Below are positions 17,310-26,804 of a DNA stretch of 64,000 bases, in pieces. The notes beneath the pieces are model-generated. The model did no database searches. It worked only from the letters and a program-made list of their open reading frames with translations, and was not told where the DNA came from. Source of the DNA: an uncultured Pelagibacteraceae bacterium. Lineage in GTDB: Bacteria; Pseudomonadota; Alphaproteobacteria; Pelagibacterales; Pelagibacteraceae. Position 1 is the first letter of the stretch, and each line of letters opens with the position of its first letter. The DNA lies in NCBI GenBank assembly GCA_902595815.1, contig CACJRL010000004.1, positions 46,754 through 110,753 on the forward strand, written 5' to 3'. Position numbers and translations under genes: made by a program.

Positions 17310-19991
17310 TTAACCAGTATTTTTCATTGCAGCTGAAATACCTGCAATAGATGTTAATAATGCATCATTAAGATCATTTTTTTTATCTGAATTTAATTTA
17401 TTATTTTTGATTTTATTCATAACTACTGCTTGTATTATATTTAATACCTCTGTGTAAATGTTTCTAACAATAATACCTGATCTAAATTTTTTTCTTTCAT
17501 TTATAATTTCCTTTGGCGTAATCTTTTTATTTAATTTTTTTATAACTTCAAATTGGAACCTAAGTTTTTTTCCAACTCTTTTTAAATCTTTATCAGCTAA
17601 ATATTCCTCATATATTTTTGAAATATCTGGGTCCACTTTTGAAATTACCATATCCAAGATATCCATCATTGAATTGAAGAAAGGCCAGTTTTTTTCCATA
17701 TCTATTATTGTTTTTTCAAATTTTTTAATTGATGAATATCTTAAAGCTTCTGCACTTCCTAACCATGCTGGGAGCATTAGTCTTATTTGTGTCCAAGCAA
17801 ATACCCAAGGTATTGCTCTTAAGCCTTTGATATTATCAATATTCTTTCTTTTAGACGGTCTTGATCCAATTGAAAGTTTTCCTAAAGACACATGTGGTGT
17901 AACAGTTTTAAAATATTTTATAAAATCAGAACTTTGATTAATATTTTTTCTATATGAACTTTTTGAAATATCAGACATTTTTTCAATTAGATTTCTCCAA
18001 TCTTTTTTAGGGACTGGCGGTGGGGTTAAAGTTGCCTCCATTACCGCTCCTATATAGCTACATAAATTATAAATTGCTAAAGGTTGATATCCATATTTCT
18101 GTTGAATAACTTCTCCCTGATCGGTTATTCTAATTTTTCCATTGACTGTATTTGGTGGCTGAGATTTTAAAGTAGCTTGAATTGGGCCTCCACCTCTACC
18201 CGCTGAACCACCTCTTCCATGAAAGAAGGTAACATCTATTTTGTATTTTTTTGCAATTTTAACAATTTCTTCTTGAGCCTTATATTGATGCCAACTTGCA
18301 CAAATTTTTCCAGCATCTTTGCTTGAGTCTGAATATCCAATCATGACTTCTTGTTTATTTTTTATTAAATCTCTGTACCACTTTAATGAAAACAAGCTGG
18401 CCATTATTGATTTTGCATTAATTAAGTCATCTAATGTTTCAAATAAAGGGACAACTCTTAATTTATTTTTAATATTTGCTTCTTTTTGCAAATATAAGAC
18501 GGAAAGAATGTCAGATGCAGATGATGTCATTGAAATAACATAAGCCCCCAAACATTCAGGTGGCTCTTCAGATAAAATTTTAAATGTCGACCAAACTTCT
18601 TTGTTTTCTTTATTTTTAAAATTAAAATTTTTTATGAAATTTGATTTTTTTTTCATCTTAGATGATAAAAAATTAATTTTTTCCTCCTCACTCCATTTTA
18701 AATAATTATGTTTATTTTTTTTCTTAACAAGTTCATTAATTAATTGTGAATGTCTCGATGATTCTTGTCTAATATCTAGTTTTGCTAAATTAATTCCAAA
18801 ACATTTTGCTCTTCTCATTAAATCTAATAATTCACCGCTTGCGATATTTTCGCTTTGATTTTCCTCTAAAGATTCACGGACAATTCTAAGGGGTTTTAAA
18901 ATTTGCTCTTTTGAGTTTAGTAATTTGTTATAGTCTAAAGGTTTTTTGTTCACTATAAACTGTTCAATTGCTCTATGAGTAAATCGCATTTTATCTCTTA
19001 AGGGTCTTAAGAAAACTCTGTAAGGTTCAAATGATTTTCCAGTAAGTTTTTGAATTTTTTTTGAACACTTTTTCATTGAATATGATCTAATTAATTTAGT
19101 GAGTTCTTTTTCATATAATTTTGCTGCTTCCCATCTTGATAATAGCAAAACTTCTTTGGTTACTTTTGATGTTACATTTGGATTTCCATCTCTATCACCA
19201 CCCATCCACGATCCAAACTCAATAGGATTAAAATTTTTTGGCAAACCTTTACCCATATTTTTCAAAAATATATCATTAAGTCTTCTGTAGACTTTTGGTA
19301 CTGTTTCCCAAAGACTGTCCTCTATTATAGCAAGACCCCAGCGCGCTTCATCGGCTGGAGATGGTTTAGATCTTTTTAGATCATCTGTATTCCAGATAAT
19401 GGTAAATTCGTCGTGAATTTTTTTATTTAAAGATTTTATTTTTGAATAGTGATCTTTAAATATCTCTCTATCCTCAAGTATTTCTGTAATTTTATGATAT
19501 TTTTGAATTAAAGTTCTTCTTTTGACCTCTGTTGGATGGGCTGTCAAAACTATTCCAATATTTAGATTTTTTGCAAAACTATATATTTTATTATTATTAA
19601 TTTTTTTATTTTTAAATAATTTCTCAAAAATTTCCTCTATAAAAATGTTTTTTTGATTTTTACCGTCTCTTTTATTTTCATATTGATTAAGTTGTCTAGA
19701 TGCATCAATGGACTCGGCTAGATTTATAAAATTCATAAAATGATTAAATGCTCTTGCAAGCTTGTAAGTATTTTTAGGATTAATACTTTTTATTTCACTA
19801 GAAATTTTTTTATATGATCTTTTTTGGATTTTATTTGCTTTTGATAACTTTCTAATTTTCTCAACAAGATTATAAAAGCCTTTCCCTTCTTGTTCTTTAA
19901 TTACATTTCCTAATGAATTTCCTAAAAACCTAACATCCTCCCTTAAAGATTTTGTTGGTATTCTCTCATAATATAAGTCTCGTTTAAGCAT
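17310..19991 (-). CDS. ppc: Phosphoenolpyruvate carboxylase
   Basis: An 893-residue enzyme fixing bicarbonate on PEP to give oxaloacetate. Visible: catalytic His152 in LTAHPTE, GSWMGGDRDGNPNVT, MIGYSDSSKDAGK with the lysine-rich loop, FHGRGGSAGRGGGP for PEP binding, and the family's C-terminal NTG. Length is normal. It shares one base with the SMP-30 gene upstream and is followed without gap by ccdA. Anaplerotic supply of the TCA cycle fits its place at the end of a run that breaks sugar acids down to pyruvate and C3 units. Confidence 0.97.
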   Translation of the reverse strand: MLKRDLYYERIPTKSLREDVRFLGNSLGNVIKEQEGKGFYNLVEKIRKLSKANKIQKRSYKKISSEIKSINPKNTYKLARAFNHFMNFINLAESIDASRQLNQYENKRDGKNQKNIFIEEIFEKLFKNKKINNNKIYSFAKNLNIGIVLTAHPTEVKRRTLIQKYHKITEILEDREIFKDHYSKIKSLNKKIHDEFTIIWNTDDLKRSKPSPADEARWGLAIIEDSLWETVPKVYRRLNDIFLKNMGKGLPKNFNPIEFGSWMGGDRDGNPNVTSKVTKEVLLLSRWEAAKLYEKELTKLIRSYSMKKCSKKIQKLTGKSFEPYRVFLRPLRDKMRFTHRAIEQFIVNKKPLDYNKLLNSKEQILKPLRIVRESLEENQSENIASGELLDLMRRAKCFGINLAKLDIRQESSRHSQLINELVKKKNKHNYLKWSEEEKINFLSSKMKKKSNFIKNFNFKNKENKEVWSTFKILSEEPPECLGAYVISMTSSASDILSVLYLQKEANIKNKLRVVPLFETLDDLINAKSIMASLFSLKWYRDLIKNKQEVMIGYSDSSKDAGKICASWHQYKAQEEIVKIAKKYKIDVTFFHGRGGSAGRGGGPIQATLKSQPPNTVNGKIRITDQGEVIQQKYGYQPLAIYNLCSYIGAVMEATLTPPPVPKKDWRNLIEKMSDISKSSYRKNINQSSDFIKYFKTVTPHVSLGKLSIGSRPSKRKNIDNIKGLRAIPWVFAWTQIRLMLPAWLGSAEALRYSSIKKFEKTIIDMEKNWPFFNSMMDILDMVISKVDPDISKIYEEYLADKDLKRVGKKLRFQFEVIKKLNKKITPKEIINERKKFRSGIIVRNIYTEVLNIIQAVVMNKIKNNKLNSDKKNDLNDALLTSIAGISAAMKNTG

Positions 19992-20878
19992 TATAATATT
20001 ATTTCGAACTTTTTTGTTTTAACCCCTTCGCTATTTGTTTTAATTCTAAATAATGAACCAGTGTAATTATACCTTAATAGATCTCTTTTTTTTATACCTT
20101 TTAATGCAGATGTAACAAATAGATCTTTATTTCTTTCGCCTCCAAAAGTGCAGTTAGTAATATTTTTTGCCAAAAAATTTATTTGACGCTTTTTTTTACC
20201 ATTTTTGTTAAATATTCTAATGCATGCTGATCTATAAAAACAAACCCATAAATTTGAATATTTATCAACAGTCATTCCATCAGGAGAACCAATTTGTTTT
20301 TTAAATTTAATAAAAATTTTCTTTTTTAAAATTTTTTTTTTTTTATTTATTTTTATTTTATAAATTATTTTTTTTCTTGTATCTGTATGGAATAACTCAT
20401 TTTTATTAATAAAAGCAGGTCCATTTGTTGTTATATAATCAGTATCTACTTTTATTAAATTTAAATTTTTCTCTAAACAATATAAAGATCCATTTTCCAA
20501 ATTTCTTTCTAGATTATCCATTGTTCCGAACCATAAGTTACCAGAATGATCTGTTTTTCCATCGTTTATTCTATTAAATTTAAAATCTCTTTCTATGATT
20601 ATAGATTTTATTTTTTTATTTTTTTTTAAGTCTAAAATTCTTAATTCGTTTTTAAGACCTAAGACAAATATATTTTTTTTTATATGTGAGATAAAACCTA
20701 TTTCTTTATTAATTTTGTAAGTTTTTTTTTGTTGTGTTTTTACGTTATATTTTAAAATTTTTTTTTTTTTAATATCAACGAAATATATGGACTTATGTTC
20801 CTCTACCCATAATGGACTTTCTCCTAATAAAGATTTACTTTCCCATAGCACTTCTGGATTAGATGTAATAATATTCAT
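19991..20878 (-). CDS. SMP-30/gluconolactonase family sugar lactonase
   Basis: A 295-residue six-bladed propeller. Metal ligands expected for the family are in LGESPLW (Glu20), RINDGKTD near 105 and GSPDGM near 198. These enzymes open sugar 1,4- or 1,5-lactones to the acid. The gene has unusually long A/T runs encoding many Lys, Ile and Asn, but the frame is intact over normal length. Next to an FAH hydrolase, an SDR and a sugar-acid dehydratase, it probably supplies fuconate, rhamnonate or a similar acid. Confidence 0.88.
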   Translation of the reverse strand: MNIITSNPEVLWESKSLLGESPLWVEEHKSIYFVDIKKKKILKYNVKTQQKKTYKINKEIGFISHIKKNIFVLGLKNELRILDLKKNKKIKSIIIERDFKFNRINDGKTDHSGNLWFGTMDNLERNLENGSLYCLEKNLNLIKVDTDYITTNGPAFINKNELFHTDTRKKIIYKIKINKKKKILKKKIFIKFKKQIGSPDGMTVDKYSNLWVCFYRSACIRIFNKNGKKKRQINFLAKNITNCTFGGERNKDLFVTSALKGIKKRDLLRYNYTGSLFRIKTNSEGVKTKKFEIIL

Positions 20879-20901
20879 AAAATTATATTTATGATAATAT
20901 G

Positions 20902-21744
20902 TTACAAAGAAACTATCTTCGATACCTGTTGGCCTAATTCTTCAATACTTAATGTTAACTGATCTCCAGATTTAAGAAATTTCTGAGGCTTCATACCCAT
21001 TCCGACACCAGGTGGTGTTCCTGTGGTTATAATATCTCCAGGTTGAAGTGACATATATCTACTAACGTATGAAACAATATGATCAACATTAAAAATCATT
21101 GTTTTTGTATTGCCTGTTTGCATTCTTTCACCATTTAGATCTAATTTCATATTTAAATTGTTTACATCTTTAATTTCATCTTTGGTTACAAGATATGGGC
21201 CAACAGGACCAAATGTATCGTGTGACTTACCTTTTACCCACTGTCCCATTTTTTCTATTTGCCACTCCCTCTCACTTACATCATTCACTAAACAATAGCC
21301 TAAGATATAATCTTGTGAATTTTTTTCTGGAATATTTTTAGCATTTTTTCCGATAACTAAACCTAGCTCAACTTCCCAATCTAGTTTTTTTGAATAGCTT
21401 GTAATTTCAATATCATCATTTGGACCATTTATTGAACTAGTGGCTTTCATAAATACAATTGGTTCTGTTGGTGGTTTTGCTCCAGTTTCTGCTGCATGGT
21501 CTGAAAAATTTAAACCAATTGCAATAAATTTTCCTGGTTTAGTTATGCATGAACCAATTCTTGTATTATTCGAAATCTCAGGCTGTGATGATAAATCAAT
21601 TTGTTTAATTTTTTCAAAAGTTTCAAAATTTAAATGAGCTGGATCTAAATCAATTATATGTTTGGATATATCTCTCAACTTTCCATCTTTATCTAATATA
21701 GCTGGCTTTTCTTTATTTTTTTCTCCTACTCTTAGTAATTTCAT
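20902..21744 (-). CDS. Fumarylacetoacetate hydrolase family protein (2,4-diketo-3-deoxy-sugar-acid hydrolase type)
   Basis: A 280-residue enzyme. GLNFSDHAAETG and the acidic metal-binding stretch DWEVELGLVIGK are the family core, and TGTPPGVGMG is the closing loop. In the non-phosphorylating L-rhamnose and L-fucose routes a member of this family cleaves 2,4-diketo-3-deoxy acids to pyruvate and lactate. The SDR needed to make that substrate is five genes upstream in the same run. Family assignment is firm; substrate is inferred from context. Confidence 0.88.
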   Translation of the reverse strand: MKLLRVGEKNKEKPAILDKDGKLRDISKHIIDLDPAHLNFETFEKIKQIDLSSQPEISNNTRIGSCITKPGKFIAIGLNFSDHAAETGAKPPTEPIVFMKATSSINGPNDDIEITSYSKKLDWEVELGLVIGKNAKNIPEKNSQDYILGYCLVNDVSEREWQIEKMGQWVKGKSHDTFGPVGPYLVTKDEIKDVNNLNMKLDLNGERMQTGNTKTMIFNVDHIVSYVSRYMSLQPGDIITTGTPPGVGMGMKPQKFLKSGDQLTLSIEELGQQVSKIVSL

Positions 21745-21758
21745 TTCATCTCCAACAA

Positions 21759-22619
21759 TTATTTATAACTTTTGTATAACGAACTATGATCATAATTACC
21801 TAAACCCTTTTTAACAAGCTTATTATACATTTTTTTTACTATTTTAGATAAAGGTAATTCAAGCTGTTTATTTTTTGCGCAATCAAGAATATTATTCATA
21901 TCTTTTAATTGTGAAAAATTTTTTCCTCTAGGTTTAAAATCCTTTTTGATCATTCTTAGTCCGTGAGTTTGCAAAACTTTACTGTCAGCCCATCCTCCTT
22001 TTAATGCGTTGAGAATATTTATTGGATTTACATTGTTTTTTTGACATAGTTTTATTGCTTCTGCTACAGATCCAATTGTAATTCCTACTATTATTTGATT
22101 AGCTAGTTTTGCTATTTGACCCGCAGAATTTTTTCCAACTAAAACAGGATTGCCTAATTTCTTAAGTATATTTAAATTTTTATAAAAAACTTTCTTATCT
22201 CCCCCAACCATAATTGCAAGCTCTGCATTCTCTGCACCATTGGTGCCTCCAGAAACTGGTGCATCTAAAAAATTAATTTTATATTTTTTTAATAATTTTG
22301 ATAAATGAATTGCTGTTCTAGGATTTGCAGAACTCATATCAATGACTGTAGATCCTTTTTTTAAATTTTTTAAAAATTCTGAATTAAAATATATTTTTTT
22401 TATAGCCCTATCATCAGACAACATGGTAATTATTAGATCCTGGTCCTTAACAACTTCCTTTAGAGAATTACATACTTTCGCACCAAATTTTTTTAGTCTA
22501 ATGGCTTTATTTTTAGTTCTATTAAAAACTTTAACTTCATATTTTGATTTTAGAAGATTTTTAGCCATTGGAAATCCCATTAAACCTATTCCAATAAAAC
22601 CGATTTTATATTTTTTCAT
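21759..22619 (-). CDS. HIBADH-family NAD(P)-dependent reductase (tartronate semialdehyde reductase-like)
   Basis: A 286-residue beta-hydroxyacid dehydrogenase: GIGLMG at 10-15, APVSGG at 120-125 and catalytic Lys171 in GQIAKLANQIIVG. Spacing and length resemble GarR/GlxR type 2-hydroxy-3-oxopropionate reductases as well as HIBADH. It lies between the FAH hydrolase and the ROK kinase and overlaps neither. It is only distantly similar to the dehydrogenase of the TRAP cluster, so the two probably act on different acids. Confidence 0.82.
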   Translation of the reverse strand: MKKYKIGFIGIGLMGFPMAKNLLKSKYEVKVFNRTKNKAIRLKKFGAKVCNSLKEVVKDQDLIITMLSDDRAIKKIYFNSEFLKNLKKGSTVIDMSSANPRTAIHLSKLLKKYKINFLDAPVSGGTNGAENAELAIMVGGDKKVFYKNLNILKKLGNPVLVGKNSAGQIAKLANQIIVGITIGSVAEAIKLCQKNNVNPINILNALKGGWADSKVLQTHGLRMIKKDFKPRGKNFSQLKDMNNILDCAKNKQLELPLSKIVKKMYNKLVKKGLGNYDHSSLYKSYK

Positions 22620-22628
22620 TATTTAAAT

Positions 22629-23534
22629 TTATATTGTATCGTTAGATCTTCCTAAATCTGCAGCTCCTCTTACGCCACTAGAATCTCCATGAATATTTTT
22701 TAAAACTTTAGTATTTACAGTGTCACTAAATACATATTTTTTTAATTTTGAATTTATATTTCCATAAATCTGCTTCATATTGGAAACACCTCCACCCATA
22801 ACAATTGCACCAGGATCAACAATATTAATTACAGTGGATAAGCCTCGTGCTAAGTAATCTAAGTATTGAAATACAAATTCTAAAGATTTTTCATCTCCTT
22901 TGTTTGCATTTTCTTGAATTATTTTAGCATCTAATTCTATTTTATGAATGTCATAAAAATGTTTTGAAAACCCTGGACCGGATAGGAATGTTTCAATGCA
23001 TCCTTTTTTACCACAATAACAATCGTGCCTTTTCCACTTATCATTTGTTCCTATTGGCATTTGATTATGTCCCCATTCCCCAGTTATGTTATTAAATCCA
23101 TTAACAATTTTATTATTAATAATTAATCCTCCACCAACACCTGTTCCAATTATAACTCCAAATACTATTTCATGGTTAAGACCAGCTCCATCAATTGATT
23201 CAGATAAAGCAAAGCAATTAGCATCATTCTCAAGAAATATTTTTCTATTTAATCTAAGTTCAATATCTTTTTTTAAAGGCCTATCATTTAACCAAGTTGA
23301 ATTTCCACCCTTTATACAATTTGTTTCTTTTGATAGAGCTCCAGGTGAGCCTACACCAACACTACAACTTTTTTTGTATTTATCTTCTAAATAATTTACA
23401 AGTTCACATACTGTATCTAAAGTTCCATTATAATTTTTTGGTGTTGTTCTCCTAATTCTCTCGAGTTCTTTTCCATTTTCATCAATAATGATTGACTCTG
23501 TTTTGGTTCCACCTAAATCTATACCAATATGCAT
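22629..23534 (-). CDS. ROK family sugar kinase (glucokinase/fructokinase-like)
   Basis: A 301-residue protein from the ATG at 23534, which puts the phosphate loop GIDLGGTKTE at its very N-terminus; the open frame continues 14 codons upstream into the aldo/keto reductase gene and is not coding there. The ROK zinc site is present as CYCGKKGCIE after GHNQMPIG. LENDANCFALSE carries the catalytic Asp. It has no DNA-binding domain, so it is a kinase rather than a NagC-type repressor. One base separates it from the upstream stop. Confidence 0.88.
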   Translation of the reverse strand: MHIGIDLGGTKTESIIIDENGKELERIRRTTPKNYNGTLDTVCELVNYLEDKYKKSCSVGVGSPGALSKETNCIKGGNSTWLNDRPLKKDIELRLNRKIFLENDANCFALSESIDGAGLNHEIVFGVIIGTGVGGGLIINNKIVNGFNNITGEWGHNQMPIGTNDKWKRHDCYCGKKGCIETFLSGPGFSKHFYDIHKIELDAKIIQENANKGDEKSLEFVFQYLDYLARGLSTVINIVDPGAIVMGGGVSNMKQIYGNINSKLKKYVFSDTVNTKVLKNIHGDSSGVRGAADLGRSNDTI

Positions 23535-23535
23535 T

Positions 23536-24564
23536 TTAATATGAACTTGATTGCTTCCAGATGTTAATATTACCATCTTTTGCAGTTTTATTAATTATTT
23601 TCATTTCAGATTTTGTAAAACTAAGTTTGTTTAAACTTTCCAAATTTTCTTTTAACTGATTAATATTTCTAACTCCTATTAGAGCAGATGTTACATAATT
23701 ATTTGATAGAACCCAAGAGATTGCCATTTGAGATAAAGATTGCCCTCTTTTAATTGCAATCTTATTTAAATCCGAAACAATCTTTAAATTTTTTTTTGTT
23801 ATCAAAGATTTATCTAAGTATGATGTTGTATCGCTTGCTCTTGAAACTTTAGGTATCTTTTTTAAATATTTATCTGATAGCATTCCTTGAGCTAGCGGAG
23901 AAAAAGCAATACATCCAATTTTTAGTTTTCTTATTGTCTTAGTCAAATCTTTTTCAATCCATCTATTTATTAACGAATATGATGGTTGATGAATAAACAA
24001 TTTAATATTTCTTGATTTTAAAATTTTGTAGATTTGATTTGTCTTTTTGGAGGAATAAGATGAAATGCCAATATATAAAGCTTTACCAGATTTATAAATA
24101 GTTTCTAAAGCATCTGCTGTCTCTTCTAAAGGTGTATTTGGGTCAAATCTATGTGAATAAAATATGTCAAAATAATCAACTTTCATTCTTTTTAAACTTT
24201 GATCACAACTCGCGATAATATGTTTTTTTGATCCCCATTCTCCATAAGGTCCTTCCCACATATCATAACCAGCTTTAGATGATATGATGAGTTCGTCTCT
24301 ATATTTTTTTAAGTCTTTACTTATTATTTTTCCAAAATTACTTTCTGTGCTACCATATGGTGGGCCATAATTATTCGCCAAATCAAAATGAGTAACACCT
24401 CTATCAAAAGCGTAAAATAGGATTTTTTTAATATTTGAAAGTGGGATTTTGGCACCAAAATTATGCCAAAGACCCAAGCTGATTAAAGGTAATTTTACAC
24501 CGCTGTCACCGCAAGTCCTATATAACATATTTGAGTATCTATTTTTAGATGCAGAGTATTTCAT
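23536..24564 (-). CDS. yghZ: Aldo/keto reductase, L-glyceraldehyde-3-phosphate reductase (YghZ/Gpr) type
   Basis: A 342-residue TIM-barrel oxidoreductase very close in pattern to E. coli YghZ: RTCGDSGVKLPLISLGLWHNFG at the start in pieces, FDLANNYGPP, and the tetrad Asp61, Tyr66, Lys97 and His138 (YSHRFD). YghZ reduces L-glyceraldehyde 3-phosphate and methylglyoxal. In this operon it could instead handle lactaldehyde or oxidise a free deoxysugar such as L-fucose; no separate sugar dehydrogenase is seen in the run. Confidence 0.85.
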   Translation of the reverse strand: MKYSASKNRYSNMLYRTCGDSGVKLPLISLGLWHNFGAKIPLSNIKKILFYAFDRGVTHFDLANNYGPPYGSTESNFGKIISKDLKKYRDELIISSKAGYDMWEGPYGEWGSKKHIIASCDQSLKRMKVDYFDIFYSHRFDPNTPLEETADALETIYKSGKALYIGISSYSSKKTNQIYKILKSRNIKLFIHQPSYSLINRWIEKDLTKTIRKLKIGCIAFSPLAQGMLSDKYLKKIPKVSRASDTTSYLDKSLITKKNLKIVSDLNKIAIKRGQSLSQMAISWVLSNNYVTSALIGVRNINQLKENLESLNKLSFTKSEMKIINKTAKDGNINIWKQSSSY

Positions 24565-24588
24565 AAAAAAAATATTAAATTAAATACA

Positions 24589-25338
24589 TTAATAAGTAGC
24601 TCTTCCCCCACTTAGATCAAACACTGCAGCAGTCGCAAAAGAGTTTTCTTCACTAGCTAAATAAGTTACTAAAGAAGCCAATTCATTAACTTTTGCAAAC
24701 TTATTTCTTGGAATCTTTGAAAGCATGTAATTTATATGTTCTTCGGTCATTTGATCAAATATTCTTGTTTTTGCAGCTGCCGGTGTTACGCAATTTACTG
24801 CTATATTTTTTAATGCTAACTCTTTTCCTAGAGATTTTGTTAAACCAATAACCCCTGCTTTTGATGTGCTATAAGCTCCAGCGTTAGGATTGCCTTCTTT
24901 TCCAGCAATTGATGCAATATTAACTATTCTTCCATAATTATTTTTTTCCAAATAAGGAACAACTGCTTTGCAACAGTAAAATACTGCATTTAAATTTAAT
25001 TGAATAACTTTTTCCCACTCTTCAATAGGATATTCTGCAACTGTTTTATTCATGCCTGTTATCCCAGCATTGTTTACAAAAATATCTATTTTATTATGTT
25101 CAGTCTCAATATCTTTTAAGCTTTTAGAAATCTCTTCAAAGTTACATACATTTACAATTTTATAACTTATGTTTTCTGAATTTATTTTTTCAACGGCTTT
25201 CTTTGCTTCTTGTTCATCAATATCCCATATAACAACTTTTGCACCTGATTGAATGAATCTTTCCGCTATTGCAAATCCAAAACCCTGAGCACCACCTGTT
25301 ATAACCGCAACCCTATTACTTAAATCAAACTTTATCAT
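24589..25338 (-). CDS. Short-chain dehydrogenase (2-keto-3-deoxy-sugar-acid 4-dehydrogenase-like)
   Basis: A 249-residue SDR: TGGAQGFG at 14-21, NNAG at 89-92, and catalytic Ser143, Tyr156, Lys160. It resembles FabG but ends in DLSGGRATY, an ending I associate with the 2-keto-3-deoxy-L-rhamnonate/L-fuconate dehydrogenase group. That enzyme makes the 2,4-diketo substrate of the FAH hydrolase found downstream. It overlaps the end of tctA by 14 nt. Confidence 0.85.
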   Translation of the reverse strand: MIKFDLSNRVAVITGGAQGFGFAIAERFIQSGAKVVIWDIDEQEAKKAVEKINSENISYKIVNVCNFEEISKSLKDIETEHNKIDIFVNNAGITGMNKTVAEYPIEEWEKVIQLNLNAVFYCCKAVVPYLEKNNYGRIVNIASIAGKEGNPNAGAYSTSKAGVIGLTKSLGKELALKNIAVNCVTPAAAKTRIFDQMTEEHINYMLSKIPRNKFAKVNELASLVTYLASEENSFATAAVFDLSGGRATY

Positions 25339-26803
25339 TTTTTTTCTTTCTCTTTATTAATGGAAAACTTAGAGCAATTAAAGATAAAACAAAAAATGTT
25401 AATGCAATAGGTCTTTGAAGAAACATTAACCAGTTTCCATCGAAAATAACAAGCGATTGTCTTAAAGTTCCTTCTACCAATTCACCCAAAATTAAACCTA
25501 TAATTACAGGTACAACTGAAAATCCATATCTTCTCATAAAGAAACCAATAACTCCAAATAATAGCATCAACCAAACATCAATAATTGACTGATTTAAAGA
25601 ATATGTTCCGCAAACAGAAACCGCAAAAATCATCGGCCATAATAATTTATTCGGAACTAAAGTTATTCTTGCAAATATTTTAGCTCCAAAAAATCCTAAT
25701 ACGAAGAATAAAATATTTGCAATTAGCATTGATCCGAATATTCCATAAAGAAACTCAGGTTGCTCTCTAAATAAATCTGGACCCGGTCTTACACCATGTA
25801 TGATTAATCCTGTAAGTATTACTGCTGTAGTCGCACTACCAGGAATGCCTAAAGCTAGCGTTGGAACCATGGCTCCTCCAGTAGCAGCATTATTTGCTGC
25901 TTCAGCTCCAGCTATTCCTTCAATTGATCCTTTTCCAAAATCCTCAGGTTTTTTTGACCATCTTTTTGCTTCAGCATATCCTATTAAAGATGCAACAGTT
26001 CCTCCCTCTGCTGGCAAAACACCAATAAATGATCCTATCCCACTAGATCTTATAATTGTTTTCCAAGTTTTTTTATAATCATCGATTGATGGAAGTTTAA
26101 CTGCCTTTAAAGCTACTCTATTAAATATTTGATTTATTAAAGTAGATTGAGTTAACATTTCACTAATAGCAAACAAACCTACTACTACTGGAATAAAACC
26201 AATACCTTCAGTCAATTCATTAATTCCAAATGTAAATCTATCTATAGATGTCATAAAATCTTTACCAACAGTTGAAATTAGAATTCCAAAAGCACCAGCA
26301 ATTAAATTTTTAATAGGACTACCTTCGCCAATTGATGCAAGCATAGTTAATCCAAAAATTGCTAGCGCAAAATATTCAGGTTGACCGAATTCGTAAGCTA
26401 AATTTGCAAGTAAAGGAGCAAAAAATATAAGAACTATAACACTAGCAATTCCACCAATTACGCTTGAAACAGTAGCCATACCTAAAGCTCTACCAGCTTC
26501 TCCTTTTTGTGCTAAAGGGTAACCATCTAAACATGTGGCTGCTGCTGCAGGGGTTCCAGGGGTATTTATTAAAATTGCAGTAATTGCACCTCCATAAGTT
26601 CCTGCACAATAAATTGCAGTTAGTAATACAATTGCAGATAGTGGATCTAGTGTCATCGTAAAAGGTAATATTAAAGCACCGCCTGTTGTTGGCCCTAGTC
26701 CAGGAAGAACTCCAAGAATTAATCCAAAAATTGTTCCAAAAAATAAAACAATTAATAATTTATAACTAAATAAAGGAGCAAAGATTAAACCTAAATTTTC
26801 CAT
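25325..26803 (-). CDS. tctA: Tripartite tricarboxylate transporter, large permease TctA
   Basis: A 492-residue protein with about eleven or twelve helices. GVLPGLGPTTGG near residue 31 and NTPGTPAAAATCLDGYPLAQKG are the paired TctA signature regions, with LALGIPGSATTAVILTGL in the second half. It is the main sodium-coupled permease of the TTT system. It starts one base after tctB and runs into the SDR gene by overlap, tying transport to sugar-acid catabolism. Confidence 0.96.
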   Translation of the reverse strand: MENLGLIFAPLFSYKLLIVLFFGTIFGLILGVLPGLGPTTGGALILPFTMTLDPLSAIVLLTAIYCAGTYGGAITAILINTPGTPAAAATCLDGYPLAQKGEAGRALGMATVSSVIGGIASVIVLIFFAPLLANLAYEFGQPEYFALAIFGLTMLASIGEGSPIKNLIAGAFGILISTVGKDFMTSIDRFTFGINELTEGIGFIPVVVGLFAISEMLTQSTLINQIFNRVALKAVKLPSIDDYKKTWKTIIRSSGIGSFIGVLPAEGGTVASLIGYAEAKRWSKKPEDFGKGSIEGIAGAEAANNAATGGAMVPTLALGIPGSATTAVILTGLIIHGVRPGPDLFREQPEFLYGIFGSMLIANILFFVLGFFGAKIFARITLVPNKLLWPMIFAVSVCGTYSLNQSIIDVWLMLLFGVIGFFMRRYGFSVVPVIIGLILGELVEGTLRQSLVIFDGNWLMFLQRPIALTFFVLSLIALSFPLIKRKKKNDKV

Positions 26804-26804
26804 T

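Noticed and set aside
20320..20780. Homopolymer A/T runs in the SMP-30 gene as a sign of frameshift or decay
   Set aside because: The frame is intact over the normal family length with all expected metal-binding motifs.
23535..23576. Longer start for the ROK kinase
   Set aside because: The extra codons overlap the aldo/keto reductase gene, and ROK proteins begin right before the GIDLGGT phosphate loop.
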